A DNA stretch of 35,727 nucleotides, taken from NCBI GenBank assembly GCA_018680005.1, contig JAHHJQ010000203.1, positions 1 to 35,727 of the forward strand. The letters run 5' to 3'. Numbering within the stretch: position 1 is the stretch's first letter; each line of letters begins with the position of its first letter. Origin of the DNA: Bacteroidia bacterium (lineage in GTDB: Bacteria; Bacteroidota; Bacteroidia; Chitinophagales; Saprospiraceae). The position numbers and the translations under genes were made by a program. Shown here piece by piece: positions 19,864 to 29,151 of the stretch. The notes under the pieces were generated by a model, which had not been told where the DNA came from, did not search any database, and saw only the letters and a list, made by a program, of their open reading frames with translations.

Positions 19864-20871
19864 ATGAGCGATACAACCACTGCAGTTGACATTGAAGCAC
19901 TCAATCAACAAATACACATTGAGAGTGCATTTCTTGAAAAACTAAATCAGGCCACCTCAAAAGTTATAGTTGGTCAATCCCAAATGATCGAATCCTTGCT
20001 TTTGGGATTATTGGCTGAAGGGCATGTATTGTTAGAAGGTTTACCTGGTTTAGCAAAAACCTTGTCGATTAAGTCATTGGCTTCTGCAATTGATGCTGAT
20101 TATCACAGGATCCAATTTACCCCGGACCTTCTTCCTGCTGATATCATCGGGACCATGATCTACAATCCCAGTAAGAATGATTTTTCAGTTAGAAAGGGGC
20201 CAATTTTCGCCAACTTCATCCTTGCAGATGAAATCAATCGCGCTCCCGCAAAGGTGCAAAGTGCATTGCTGGAAGCTATGCAAGAACGACAAGTAACCAT
20301 AGGGGGAGAAACCTTCAAACTAGAAGAACCATTTCTCGTCCTGGCAACTCAGAATCCAATCGAGCAGGAGGGTACATATCCACTACCTGAAGCTCAAGTC
20401 GATAGATTCATGCTAAAGGTGGTTATTGGATATCCAGACAGGGAAGAAGAACGTATGATCATCAGGCGAGTCCTTTCTGGACAGACCATGCAGGAAATTG
20501 AAGCAGTAGTACACCCTGAAACTATAATAAAAGCACGTCAAGTGGTCAAGAAGATTTACATGGATGAAAAAATCGAGCAATATATTCTTGATATCGTCTT
20601 TGCAACCAGAGAACCTGAGAAATACGGACTAGCAGAACTAAAACCTCTAATCAACTTTGGAGGATCACCTAGAGCAAGTATCAATCTGGCCAAAGTATCG
20701 AAGGGTTTGGCATTCTTGAGAAGAAGGGGTTATGTCATACCGGAAGATATCAGATATGTTTGCCAAAATGTGCTTCGTCATCGGATTGGCGTAACTTATG
20801 AAGCGGAGGCCGAAAATGTCACTCCGGAAGATATCATTGTGAAGATCCTCAATACTATTGAAGTACCATAA
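19864..20871 (+). CDS. MoxR-family AAA+ ATPase
   Basis: 'VIVGQSQMIESLLLGLLAEGHVLLEGLPGLAKT', 'DEINRAPAKVQSALLEAMQERQVTIGG', 'FLVLATQNPIEQEGTYPLPEAQVDRFMLK'. Confidence 0.96.
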   Translation: MSDTTTAVDIEALNQQIHIESAFLEKLNQATSKVIVGQSQMIESLLLGLLAEGHVLLEGLPGLAKTLSIKSLASAIDADYHRIQFTPDLLPADIIGTMIYNPSKNDFSVRKGPIFANFILADEINRAPAKVQSALLEAMQERQVTIGGETFKLEEPFLVLATQNPIEQEGTYPLPEAQVDRFMLKVVIGYPDREEERMIIRRVLSGQTMQEIEAVVHPETIIKARQVVKKIYMDEKIEQYILDIVFATREPEKYGLAELKPLINFGGSPRASINLAKVSKGLAFLRRRGYVIPEDIRYVCQNVLRHRIGVTYEAEAENVTPEDIIVKILNTIEVP

Positions 20872-20878
20872 ATAATAA

Positions 20879-21748
20879 ATGGAAACAAGCGAGTTAATCA
20901 AAAAGGTTCGCAAGATCGAGATTAAGACTAAAGGTCTGAGCAAGCACATCTTCTCAGGAGAATATCATAGTGCTTTTAAAGGTCGTGGTATGTCTTTCTC
21001 TGAAGTACGAGAATATCAATATGGCGATGATGTCAGAAATATTGATTGGAATGTTACTGCCAGAACCAACGAACCGCATGTTAAAGTATTTGAGGAAGAA
21101 AGAGAGTTAACCGTAATGTTGGTAGTAGATGTGAGCAAGTCTTCCTTTTTCGGAACCGTAAATCAATTTAAGAGCGAGATCATAACAGAAATAAGTGCAG
21201 TTATTTCTTTTTCAGCAATAACTAATAATGACAAAGTCGGAGTTATCTTTTTTTCTGACAAAGTAGAACAATATATCCCCCCGAAAAAAGGCAAACAACA
21301 CATATTGCGTATCATCCGAGAATTGATCAATTTCACTCCCTCCGGTACAGGTACGAGAATCGATCAGGCTTTAGAGTTTATGAATAATGTGATCAAAAAA
21401 CGTTGCACTTGTTTTATTCTCAGCGACTTTATGACAACGGGATATGAAGAATCTCTGCGTATTGCAAAAAAAAGACATGATGTCATCGGGGTCCACATTT
21501 ATGATAAGCGAGAGGCCAGCCTACCTAATGTTGGACTGATCAAAGCCATGGATTCGGAGACTGGAAAGATTGTTTATCTGGATACCAGTTCACGTTCATT
21601 CCGGAAAAAGTACGAAGACCGATTTGAAGACAATTGGAGCTATTTCAAGAAAACATTCCGGAAATCAGGTGCAGATGTAGTCAACATTGCAACCGATGAG
21701 TCTTATGTGAATGCTCTCATGAAGTTTTTTAAAAAGCGTGCAAAATGA
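20879..21748 (+). CDS. DUF58 domain-containing protein (vWA-like)
   Basis: 'YHSAFKGRGMSFSEVREYQYGDDVRNIDWNVTARTNEPHVKVFEEERELTVMLVVDVSKS'. Confidence 0.95.
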   Translation: METSELIKKVRKIEIKTKGLSKHIFSGEYHSAFKGRGMSFSEVREYQYGDDVRNIDWNVTARTNEPHVKVFEEERELTVMLVVDVSKSSFFGTVNQFKSEIITEISAVISFSAITNNDKVGVIFFSDKVEQYIPPKKGKQHILRIIRELINFTPSGTGTRIDQALEFMNNVIKKRCTCFILSDFMTTGYEESLRIAKKRHDVIGVHIYDKREASLPNVGLIKAMDSETGKIVYLDTSSRSFRKKYEDRFEDNWSYFKKTFRKSGADVVNIATDESYVNALMKFFKKRAK

Positions 21749-22671
21749 GAGCAAGGTTCTGGATAGCATCCATCACACTTCTGTTAAGTCTGATACCTGA
21801 TGCAGCGGCACAGATAAGCATCAATAGCAAGGTTGATACTACTGGAATGCTGATCGGAGATCAACAACAATTGCACCTGACGATCCAACATCCAAGAAAA
21901 GCTTTGGTGAAGTCGTTTTATGCCTCCGCACTGGACACTATCACAAATTTTGAAATCATCGAACAAACTCCTTGGGACACCTTAGGAACGGAACCGATTA
22001 CCATCAAAAAAGATATCACTTTTACAATCTTCGATTCTGGCTATTATTGGATTCCCCGTATACCTCATATGATGGTATTGAATGGTGATACAACCCTGGC
22101 TTATTCAAATAATATTCCGATCACAGTTCAGACGATACAAACCGATAGCACTTCTTTGGCTCCTATCAGAGAAATCAAAGAAGAACCTATTACCATAAGG
22201 GATTTCATTCCATATATCATCGGGGCCGCCGTCATGTTTGCTCTAATCGGGTTAATTTATTGGTGGATCAGAAGACCAAAAATGGAGGAAGACGAGGCCG
22301 TCGAAGAAAAGAAAGAGATCATTCCTGCACATGTAATAGCCTTGGAAAAGCTCAAGTCTCTAAGAGACCAGGAGCTCTGGCAAAAAGGAGAACAGAAAGA
22401 ATATCATAGTCAACTTACCTATATCGTACGAGAATATCTTGAAAATCGATATGGCATAACGGCACTGGAATCGACAACCTACGAAATTGAACAAGACTTG
22501 GAATCAGTCGATTTCGATAGCAAATTCAAAGATAATCTGCGTGAGATGCTTAGCATCGCGGATCTCGTAAAGTTTGCAAAGGCGGAGTCGTCGGAGGAAA
22601 TCAATAAACGTATTATCGAACAAGCTGAAGAATTCGTAAATGCTACACAAAAACAGATTGAAGCAATATGA
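21745..22671 (+). CDS. Membrane-anchored BatD-like/DUF4381-like protein of the MoxR-Bat operon
   Basis: Signal peptide, N-terminal beta domain 'SINSKVDTTGMLIGDQQQLHLTIQHP', TM 'YIIGAAVMFALIGLIYWWI', C-terminal helical region; start overlaps the upstream stop (ATGA). Confidence 0.7.
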   Translation: MRARFWIASITLLLSLIPDAAAQISINSKVDTTGMLIGDQQQLHLTIQHPRKALVKSFYASALDTITNFEIIEQTPWDTLGTEPITIKKDITFTIFDSGYYWIPRIPHMMVLNGDTTLAYSNNIPITVQTIQTDSTSLAPIREIKEEPITIRDFIPYIIGAAVMFALIGLIYWWIRRPKMEEDEAVEEKKEIIPAHVIALEKLKSLRDQELWQKGEQKEYHSQLTYIVREYLENRYGITALESTTYEIEQDLESVDFDSKFKDNLREMLSIADLVKFAKAESSEEINKRIIEQAEEFVNATQKQIEAI

Positions 22672-23675
22672 ATTGGTTGATTTGGGCATATGATTTCAAG
22701 AATCCTGAATTTCTAATTCTATTGGGAATCATTCCCGTAATCGGTGCTTATTTCTGGTTCCGTAAAAAGCCATACGAACCTTCGATGACCATTTCTGATG
22801 TTTCAGATTTTATTGAAGATCAATCGATCAGAGGTCGTTTGAGAATATTGCTTCCAATACTCAGAACATTGGCAGGCATAGCGCTGATAATTGCAATGGC
22901 AAGACCACAGTTGACTTTAAAAGAGGAAGAAATTACTGCTGAAGGGATTGACATTGCACTTGTCATGGATCTTTCCAGTAGTATGTTGGCTCAGGATTTC
23001 AAGCCCGATAGACTAGAAGTAAGTAAGCGTGTTGCAGATGAATTTGTTTCCAAAAGAATCCATGACAGAGTTTCGTTATCCGTATTTGCAGGTGAGGCGT
23101 TCACACAATGTCCGCTTACAACGGATCATGAAGTCATGCGCAACTTTCTTGCAGAGCTCAAATGTGGTATCCTGGAAGATGGAACTGCCATAGGAATGGG
23201 ATTAGCTTCAGCAATCAACAGACTCAAAGATAGCGAAGCTAAATCCAAAATCGTGATATTGCTGACGGATGGCGTTAATAATGCGGGTTATATCAAACCG
23301 CTTACGGCAGCCGAAATTGCCCAGGAATTTGATGTCAAAGTTTACACCGTGGGTGTGGGGTCCAGAGGCGATGCACTGACACCGGTATCAAGAAGAAGTG
23401 ATGGGCAATATATTTTTGGATTGGCACGTGTTGAAATTGACGAGGAACTACTTCAGAAAATAGCTGAAATGACAGGTGGCAGATATTACCGTGCGACCAA
23501 TGAGGCAGCATTGCAAAAAATATATGACGAGATTGATGTTTTGGAAAAAACTGAAATTGAAATCACTACAATGAAAAGGTATAGTGACGAATTTTACAAA
23601 TTCGTCATGTGGGCATTGATACTCCTTGGATTAGAGATTCTATTAAGGACTACCGTTCTTAGGATTTTGCCATGA
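22668..23675 (+). CDS. batA: Aerotolerance protein BatA (VWA domain membrane protein)
   Basis: N-terminal TM pair, VWA with MIDAS 'DLSSSM', 'TDGVNNAGYIKPLTAAEIAQEFDVKVYTVGVG', C-terminal TM; operon context. Confidence 0.9.
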   Translation: MNWLIWAYDFKNPEFLILLGIIPVIGAYFWFRKKPYEPSMTISDVSDFIEDQSIRGRLRILLPILRTLAGIALIIAMARPQLTLKEEEITAEGIDIALVMDLSSSMLAQDFKPDRLEVSKRVADEFVSKRIHDRVSLSVFAGEAFTQCPLTTDHEVMRNFLAELKCGILEDGTAIGMGLASAINRLKDSEAKSKIVILLTDGVNNAGYIKPLTAAEIAQEFDVKVYTVGVGSRGDALTPVSRRSDGQYIFGLARVEIDEELLQKIAEMTGGRYYRATNEAALQKIYDEIDVLEKTEIEITTMKRYSDEFYKFVMWALILLGLEILLRTTVLRILP

Positions 23676-23723
23676 TCTTTAAAGAGTGGAAAATCAGATT
23701 GATGAATTGATGTAAAAACAAAC

Positions 23724-24755
23724 ATGTTTAGATTCGAAAACGAATATTTTCTATATGCCTTATTTATGGTACCGCTATTGCTGGCACTCTTTGGCGGTGT
23801 GATGTGGTGGCGAAAGCGAAAGTTAAAGCAGTTGGGAAATCTAAAGTTATTGGATCGTCTGACACCGCAATATAGCCGCTATAAACATTGGACTAAATCA
23901 ATTTTAATACTCCTGTCCCTGGGATTTTTAATCATCGGTTGGGCTAATCCACAATGGGGAACAAAAAAGGAAAAAGTCAAACGGAAGAGTATCGATGTAT
24001 TCCTCGCAATGGATATATCCAATAGCATGCTGGCAGAAGACATCGCGCCCAGTAGGATGGAAAGGACACGAAATTTCACAGTCAAGTTAATCGATCAATT
24101 AAAAGGTGAGCGGATTGGTTTAATACTATTTGCCGGCAATGCATATCTACAAATGCCTCTGACAACCGACTACGCCGCTGCTGAGTTATTTGTAAGAAGC
24201 GCAAACCCGAGTCAGGCGCCTGCACAAGGAACGGCAATAAGCGAAGCAATAGATTTGGCAGAGCAGTCATTTTCAGAAGACAACAAACAACATAAGGTAC
24301 TAATCGTGCTTTCTGATGGAGAAAATCATGATGAAGAAGCTCTTGAACGTGCACAATCCGCAGCGGCAAATGGATTACTGATCTTTGCAATAGGAGTAGG
24401 TACTCCCAATGGAGGTTATATACCGCAAGCCATAGGTGGCCGCAGAGATTTCAAAAGAGATAGTGAAGGAGCACCCATTATGACAAGATTGAATGAACAA
24501 ATGCTGGCTGATCTCGCCTCTGCTGGAAACGGATCCTATTTCAATCTGGCCGAAGGAGAAAAGATAGTAGATGCTCTTAAAACCAGCCTGGACAGAGTTG
24601 AAAAACGTGAGTTGGAACAAAGATCATTTAGTGAATTTGAAAGCTATTTCCAATACTTTATCGGAATTGGTTTGTTATTACTGATAGTTGAATTTTTGAT
24701 ACCCTATACTCGTAGTGGTATCTTAGCCGGTAAAGATTTGTTTTCTTCAAACTGA
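23724..24755 (+). CDS. batB: Aerotolerance protein BatB (VWA domain membrane protein)
   Basis: 'WRKRKLKQLGN', MIDAS 'DISNSM', 'LSDGENHDEEALERAQSAAANGLLIFAIGVGTPNGGYIP', C-terminal TM. Confidence 0.9.
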   Translation: MFRFENEYFLYALFMVPLLLALFGGVMWWRKRKLKQLGNLKLLDRLTPQYSRYKHWTKSILILLSLGFLIIGWANPQWGTKKEKVKRKSIDVFLAMDISNSMLAEDIAPSRMERTRNFTVKLIDQLKGERIGLILFAGNAYLQMPLTTDYAAAELFVRSANPSQAPAQGTAISEAIDLAEQSFSEDNKQHKVLIVLSDGENHDEEALERAQSAAANGLLIFAIGVGTPNGGYIPQAIGGRRDFKRDSEGAPIMTRLNEQMLADLASAGNGSYFNLAEGEKIVDALKTSLDRVEKRELEQRSFSEFESYFQYFIGIGLLLLIVEFLIPYTRSGILAGKDLFSSN

Positions 24756-24760
24756 TTTGG

Positions 24761-25462
24761 ATGAGACTTTTACTAACTACAACATTCATTATGTTCTTGT
24801 GCATGATAACAAATGCCCAGAATGCACATGACTGGAAACGCGAAGGTGACAAAGCCTATCGTAATGGTGACTATCAGACTTCAGAAGAAGCGTATCGCAA
24901 AGCTGAATTAGATAAAAAAACCGCCAACGGCATATTTAATCTTGGAAATAGTATCTATCAACAGGAACGGTATGAAGAGGCAGTTCGTCAATATGAAGAA
25001 TTGGCCAATCGCACCAACGCCAACGATACAGACCGTGCAGATGCCTTTCACAATTTAGGAAACAGCTACTTCAATCTTCAACAATTTGATAAAAGCATAG
25101 AGGCATATAAGAACTCGTTGAAGCTAAATCCAAAGGACATGGCCACCAAATATAATCTGGCTCAGGCACTTAGACAGTTGAGACTGCAACAGGAACAACA
25201 ACAGCAACAACAGCAACAAGAACAGGAAGAACAGGATCAGGAGCAAAATCAAGACCAGCAACAACAAGAACAACAGGAAGAAGAACAGCAGCAACAACAG
25301 CAGCAAGAACCTCAGGAAAATCAACAAGAAGAACCCCAACAGGATTTGACCAAAGAGGAAGCCCGGCAACTTCTGGAAATTATGGAGCAAGAAGAAAAAA
25401 AGGTGCAGGAAAAGCTTAAGAAAGCTCAAAAGGGTCCAAACAAATCCAAAAAGGACTGGTAG
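24761..25462 (+). CDS. batC: BatC-like TPR protein with long Gln/Glu-rich tail
   Basis: Signal peptide, TPR repeats ('GNYDQTSEEAYRKAE'-like and 'AFHNLGNSYFNLQQFDKSIEAYKNSLKLNPKD'), then a long Q/E tract; between batB and batD-like genes. Confidence 0.85.
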   Translation: MRLLLTTTFIMFLCMITNAQNAHDWKREGDKAYRNGDYQTSEEAYRKAELDKKTANGIFNLGNSIYQQERYEEAVRQYEELANRTNANDTDRADAFHNLGNSYFNLQQFDKSIEAYKNSLKLNPKDMATKYNLAQALRQLRLQQEQQQQQQQQEQEEQDQEQNQDQQQQEQQEEEQQQQQQQEPQENQQEEPQQDLTKEEARQLLEIMEQEEKKVQEKLKKAQKGPNKSKKDW

Positions 25463-25478
25463 GCGTTAATTATTATAT

Positions 25479-25943
25479 ATGCGAATTTTACTACTTATTT
25501 CATTCTTGATTTGGAGTCCTTCCTTAGAAGCGCAGGATAGTGATATGAGGCTAGAGCTTAGTGCAAGTGCCGATACGATTTACTTTGGAAACGCCTTCAA
25601 AGTAGAGTACAAGTTTGTAAATGGACGATTTGGAAGGTATGCGACACCGGAATTGGCGAATTTCGATCTATTGGCAGGTCCAAATCGATCCTCTAGTATG
25701 TCAATCATCAATGGACAGCGTTCCAGTGAAGAAATCATCTCCAATTATTACAGGCCTCAAAAGACAGGAACTTTTGAAATTCCCGGATTTCAACTCGAGA
25801 GGGATGACAAAACAATGTATTCCAATGCCATTACTATTGTTGTTGTAGAGAATCCAGACAATTTACAGCAAGACCCAAATACAGGACAGCTAGAGGGAAG
25901 ACCAATGGTAAAGAAAAAGGTACGCAAAAGATATAAGATCTGA
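25479..25943 (+). CDS. Short secreted BatD-like protein (single N-terminal BatD domain)
   Basis: 154 aa with signal peptide; 'FDLLAGPNRSSSMSIINGQRSSEEIISNYYRPQKTGTFEIPGFQL' parallels the next gene's 'FEILNGPSRSMSTSIYNGVMSSELTLSYLLQPKSIGKFTIGSASI'. No TM anchor; basic C-terminus. Confidence 0.75.
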   Translation: MRILLLISFLIWSPSLEAQDSDMRLELSASADTIYFGNAFKVEYKFVNGRFGRYATPELANFDLLAGPNRSSSMSIINGQRSSEEIISNYYRPQKTGTFEIPGFQLERDDKTMYSNAITIVVVENPDNLQQDPNTGQLEGRPMVKKKVRKRYKI

Positions 25944-25944
25944 A

Positions 25945-27717
25945 ATGGCCCGATTGAATTTCATATTGATTTTGGCATGTCTTGGTATAATGCTTCCAAT
26001 ATCAATCTTTAGTCAAAATAAACCTGTTTCATTTACAGCACAGGCCGATGCCAGACAAGTGACTTTGACGGGACATTTCAAAATTTCCTTTACTCTAAAA
26101 AATGCTGAGGGATCCAGTTTTGAACCACCAAGTTTTAGGGATTTTGAAATACTCAATGGCCCTTCCAGATCTATGAGCACTTCGATCTACAATGGTGTAA
26201 TGTCTTCAGAACTGACATTGTCCTATCTTCTACAACCGAAATCAATAGGCAAATTTACTATCGGATCCGCTTCCATCAGGGCAAGCGGCAAAAAATTGAC
26301 AAGTAGTCCATTTTCAATCCAGGTTGTTAAAGGACGTACCAATACACTCCCAGGGCAGCCTGCTGAGGATGAGCAAGTCTTTGTTCGGATGGAAATAGAT
26401 ACCACTGTTGGATATGTTGGCCAACAATTGCTTCTGGATTACAAGCTTTATACTACGATCAACATCGCCAATTATAATATTCGCTCAGAATCTGAATATG
26501 ATGGTTGCTTTGTCCAAAACGTAAGAACCTTTAACAACAGGGCTGTGAGGGAAATCGTAGATGGTATGCAATATACGACTCAAGTACTGAAGCGAGTCGC
26601 TTTGTTTCCCCAGCAGAATGGAGTCATCAAAATTGAACCAGCGAAGATTCAATTAGGCATAAGTACGGGGAGGTCTTCTTCGTTTTTCTTTTCCAATACT
26701 GTCAAACCTAGATTTGTACAAACCAATGGTCTTGATATTAATATTAAAACCTTACCTGCCAATGCACCTTCTTCTTTTACAGGTGGTGTCGGAAAATACA
26801 AGGTAACAACCAGCATTAGTCAATCCCGAGCCACTACTGATGATGCCATATCTCTCAAATTCAGCGTTGTAGGAAATGGAGATATGAAAAGGGTAAGTGC
26901 GCCCCTATTGGAGTCTCCAAGAACGAATGCCGGGAATCCTGCATTTGAGATTTACGAACCTACATTGCAAAACGATGCCACTTATGAAAATGGTGGACAA
27001 TTAGAGGGCCGTAAGGATTATGAATACCTCCTCCTACCAAAGGAAGTGGGCACTTATATCATTGATCCTCAGTTATCATATTATGACATCGATAGTGGTG
27101 TTTATGTGACATTAGTGAGCCAAAGATTTCCTTTGTCTATCTCACCGGGCCAAGGGGTTGCCTCAAATAGAGCACTTACGGAAGCATCCATTCAAAAAGA
27201 CCAACTTAAACCTTACATTCCGAATGTTCCCTTATATAAACCCAAGATTTTCTTTGTCCAAAAACCCTTGTATTGGCTGATTTATAGTCTACCCATCCTG
27301 GGCTTTCTAGGACTAGTAGGTTATCAGCAATATCAAGCTTTCAAAGGAGAAATAGATCCCGATGAATTGGCAAGAAGAAGAGCAGAAAAAATAGCACGAG
27401 CTAAACTCGCACTTGCAGAATCTTTTATGCAAGACAATAACCCCAAAGCTTTCTATAATGAAATCTCTAAAGCATACTTAGGTTATGTCCATGACAAGCT
27501 TGCCATCCGTACTTCAGAGCTTACCAAAGCTAATGTCAGCAATCACTTAAAAGATCTTAGTGTATCCCCAGAATCTGTCTCTCGATTTATGGAAATCATC
27601 GGAAGAACCGAATCTGCACTTTATGCGGGAATGACAAGTTCAGGTGATATGAACCAATTCTATACGGACGCGGTCGAGGTCCTTGTTAAAGTAGAACGGG
27701 AGATTGCTGCCGAATGA
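25945..27717 (+). CDS. batD: Oxygen-tolerance protein BatD
   Basis: 590 aa, signal peptide, repeated beta domains, TM 'PLYWLIYSLPILGFLGLVGYQQY', C-terminal helical region. Confidence 0.9.
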   Translation: MARLNFILILACLGIMLPISIFSQNKPVSFTAQADARQVTLTGHFKISFTLKNAEGSSFEPPSFRDFEILNGPSRSMSTSIYNGVMSSELTLSYLLQPKSIGKFTIGSASIRASGKKLTSSPFSIQVVKGRTNTLPGQPAEDEQVFVRMEIDTTVGYVGQQLLLDYKLYTTINIANYNIRSESEYDGCFVQNVRTFNNRAVREIVDGMQYTTQVLKRVALFPQQNGVIKIEPAKIQLGISTGRSSSFFFSNTVKPRFVQTNGLDINIKTLPANAPSSFTGGVGKYKVTTSISQSRATTDDAISLKFSVVGNGDMKRVSAPLLESPRTNAGNPAFEIYEPTLQNDATYENGGQLEGRKDYEYLLLPKEVGTYIIDPQLSYYDIDSGVYVTLVSQRFPLSISPGQGVASNRALTEASIQKDQLKPYIPNVPLYKPKIFFVQKPLYWLIYSLPILGFLGLVGYQQYQAFKGEIDPDELARRRAEKIARAKLALAESFMQDNNPKAFYNEISKAYLGYVHDKLAIRTSELTKANVSNHLKDLSVSPESVSRFMEIIGRTESALYAGMTSSGDMNQFYTDAVEVLVKVEREIAAE

Positions 27718-27747
27718 CTATTTTGGTCTTCTAATTGAATCGTGACA

Positions 27748-29148
27748 ATGAAAGTACAATTCTGCGGAGCAGCGCGCACGGTCACAGGCAGTGCGCATCT
27801 TATTACGCTCAATAATGGTTACAAAATCTTACTCGATTGCGGGCTCTATCAGGGTAATGATAAAGAGATGAATTACTTCAACAAGAACTGGTATTTCAAA
27901 CCAAATGAAATAGACTGTGTAATTCTTTCTCATGCTCATATCGACCATAGTGGCCGGCTACCAAAGTTGGTAAAGGATGGATTTGAAGGAAAGATTTTTT
28001 CCACTCATGCTACCAAGAGTCTTTGTTCTATCATGCTATTGGATAGTGCATTTATTCAGGAAAGAGATGCGGAGTGGTACAATAAGAAGATGTCCAAAAA
28101 GAAAAAAAGATTTCAGCGGAAGGAACCCTTGTACCAGACTAAAGATGTTCCTCCCTGTATGAATCAATTTGTGGGTCTCGGATATGACCGCTGGCTTAGG
28201 ATCAATAAACATGTTGAAGTACTTTTTCGTGATGCTGGTCATATTTTGGGCAGTGCCAGTGTGACTTTGAGAATTACAGATGGTGGTGAAAGTGTTCTTT
28301 TCGGTTTTACTGGTGATATAGGCAGGCCGGATCGTCCTATTCTTAGAGATCCTTATCTGATGAAAGCCGTGGATTATCTTATATGTGAATCTACTTATGG
28401 TGACAGGTTACATTCCACGGGACCCGAGGAATCTGACAAACTGCTGCAGGTTATTAAGGATACTTGTATCAAAAAGAAAGGAAAACTCATCATTCCGGCA
28501 TTTAGTGTAGGACGTACCCAGGAGATCGTTTATATGCTTGATAAAATGGAAAATGCAGGCATGCTCCCAAGGATTCCAGTTTATGTGGACAGCCCCCTGG
28601 CTGTGAATGCTACAGTGATATTTAATTCACATCCGGAGTGTTTTGACAAAGATCTGGTTGATTATATGGGTAAAGATCCAAATCCATTTGGGTTTAACAA
28701 TCTGACTTATATTAAGGATGTTGAAGTCTCCAAAAGTCTGAACGATAATCAGGATCCTTGTATCATCATCAGTGCAGCAGGTATGATGACGGCGGGACGT
28801 GTAGTACACCATATCTTTAACAACATTGACAAACGTAAAAACACCTTGCTAATCGTTGGATACTGTGCCCCAAACACGCTTGGTGGCATTCTGCGGTCTG
28901 GTGTGAGTAAAGTAAAAATGTTTGGAGAGTGGAAGAATGTGAATGCTGATGTCGTAATTATGGATTCATTCTCAGCACATGGTGATCGTAATGAAATGGG
29001 AGATTTCCTCTCTAATCAAACCAAGCTTAAGAAATTATTCCTTGTCCATGGTGAATATGATACCCAGAGGAATTTTCAAGCCTATCTCGAGGGTCGTGGA
29101 TTTGCCAATGTGGAAATACCAGATTTGGATGAAACATATAAACTTTAG
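27748..29148 (+). CDS. MBL-fold metallo-hydrolase with beta-CASP and RNA-specificity domain
   Basis: 'MKVQFCGAARTVTGSAHLI', 'SHAHIDHSGRLPKL', 'DAGHILGSASV', 'PAFSVGRTQEIVYML', C-terminal 'VHGEYDTQRNF'. Confidence 0.95.
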   Translation: MKVQFCGAARTVTGSAHLITLNNGYKILLDCGLYQGNDKEMNYFNKNWYFKPNEIDCVILSHAHIDHSGRLPKLVKDGFEGKIFSTHATKSLCSIMLLDSAFIQERDAEWYNKKMSKKKKRFQRKEPLYQTKDVPPCMNQFVGLGYDRWLRINKHVEVLFRDAGHILGSASVTLRITDGGESVLFGFTGDIGRPDRPILRDPYLMKAVDYLICESTYGDRLHSTGPEESDKLLQVIKDTCIKKKGKLIIPAFSVGRTQEIVYMLDKMENAGMLPRIPVYVDSPLAVNATVIFNSHPECFDKDLVDYMGKDPNPFGFNNLTYIKDVEVSKSLNDNQDPCIIISAAGMMTAGRVVHHIFNNIDKRKNTLLIVGYCAPNTLGGILRSGVSKVKMFGEWKNVNADVVIMDSFSAHGDRNEMGDFLSNQTKLKKLFLVHGEYDTQRNFQAYLEGRGFANVEIPDLDETYKL

Positions 29149-29151
29149 GTT

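Noticed and set aside
25124-25429. Leu/Phe-rich 101-aa minus-strand ORF
   Set aside because: Antisense translation of the BatC Gln/Glu repeat tract, not a real membrane protein.
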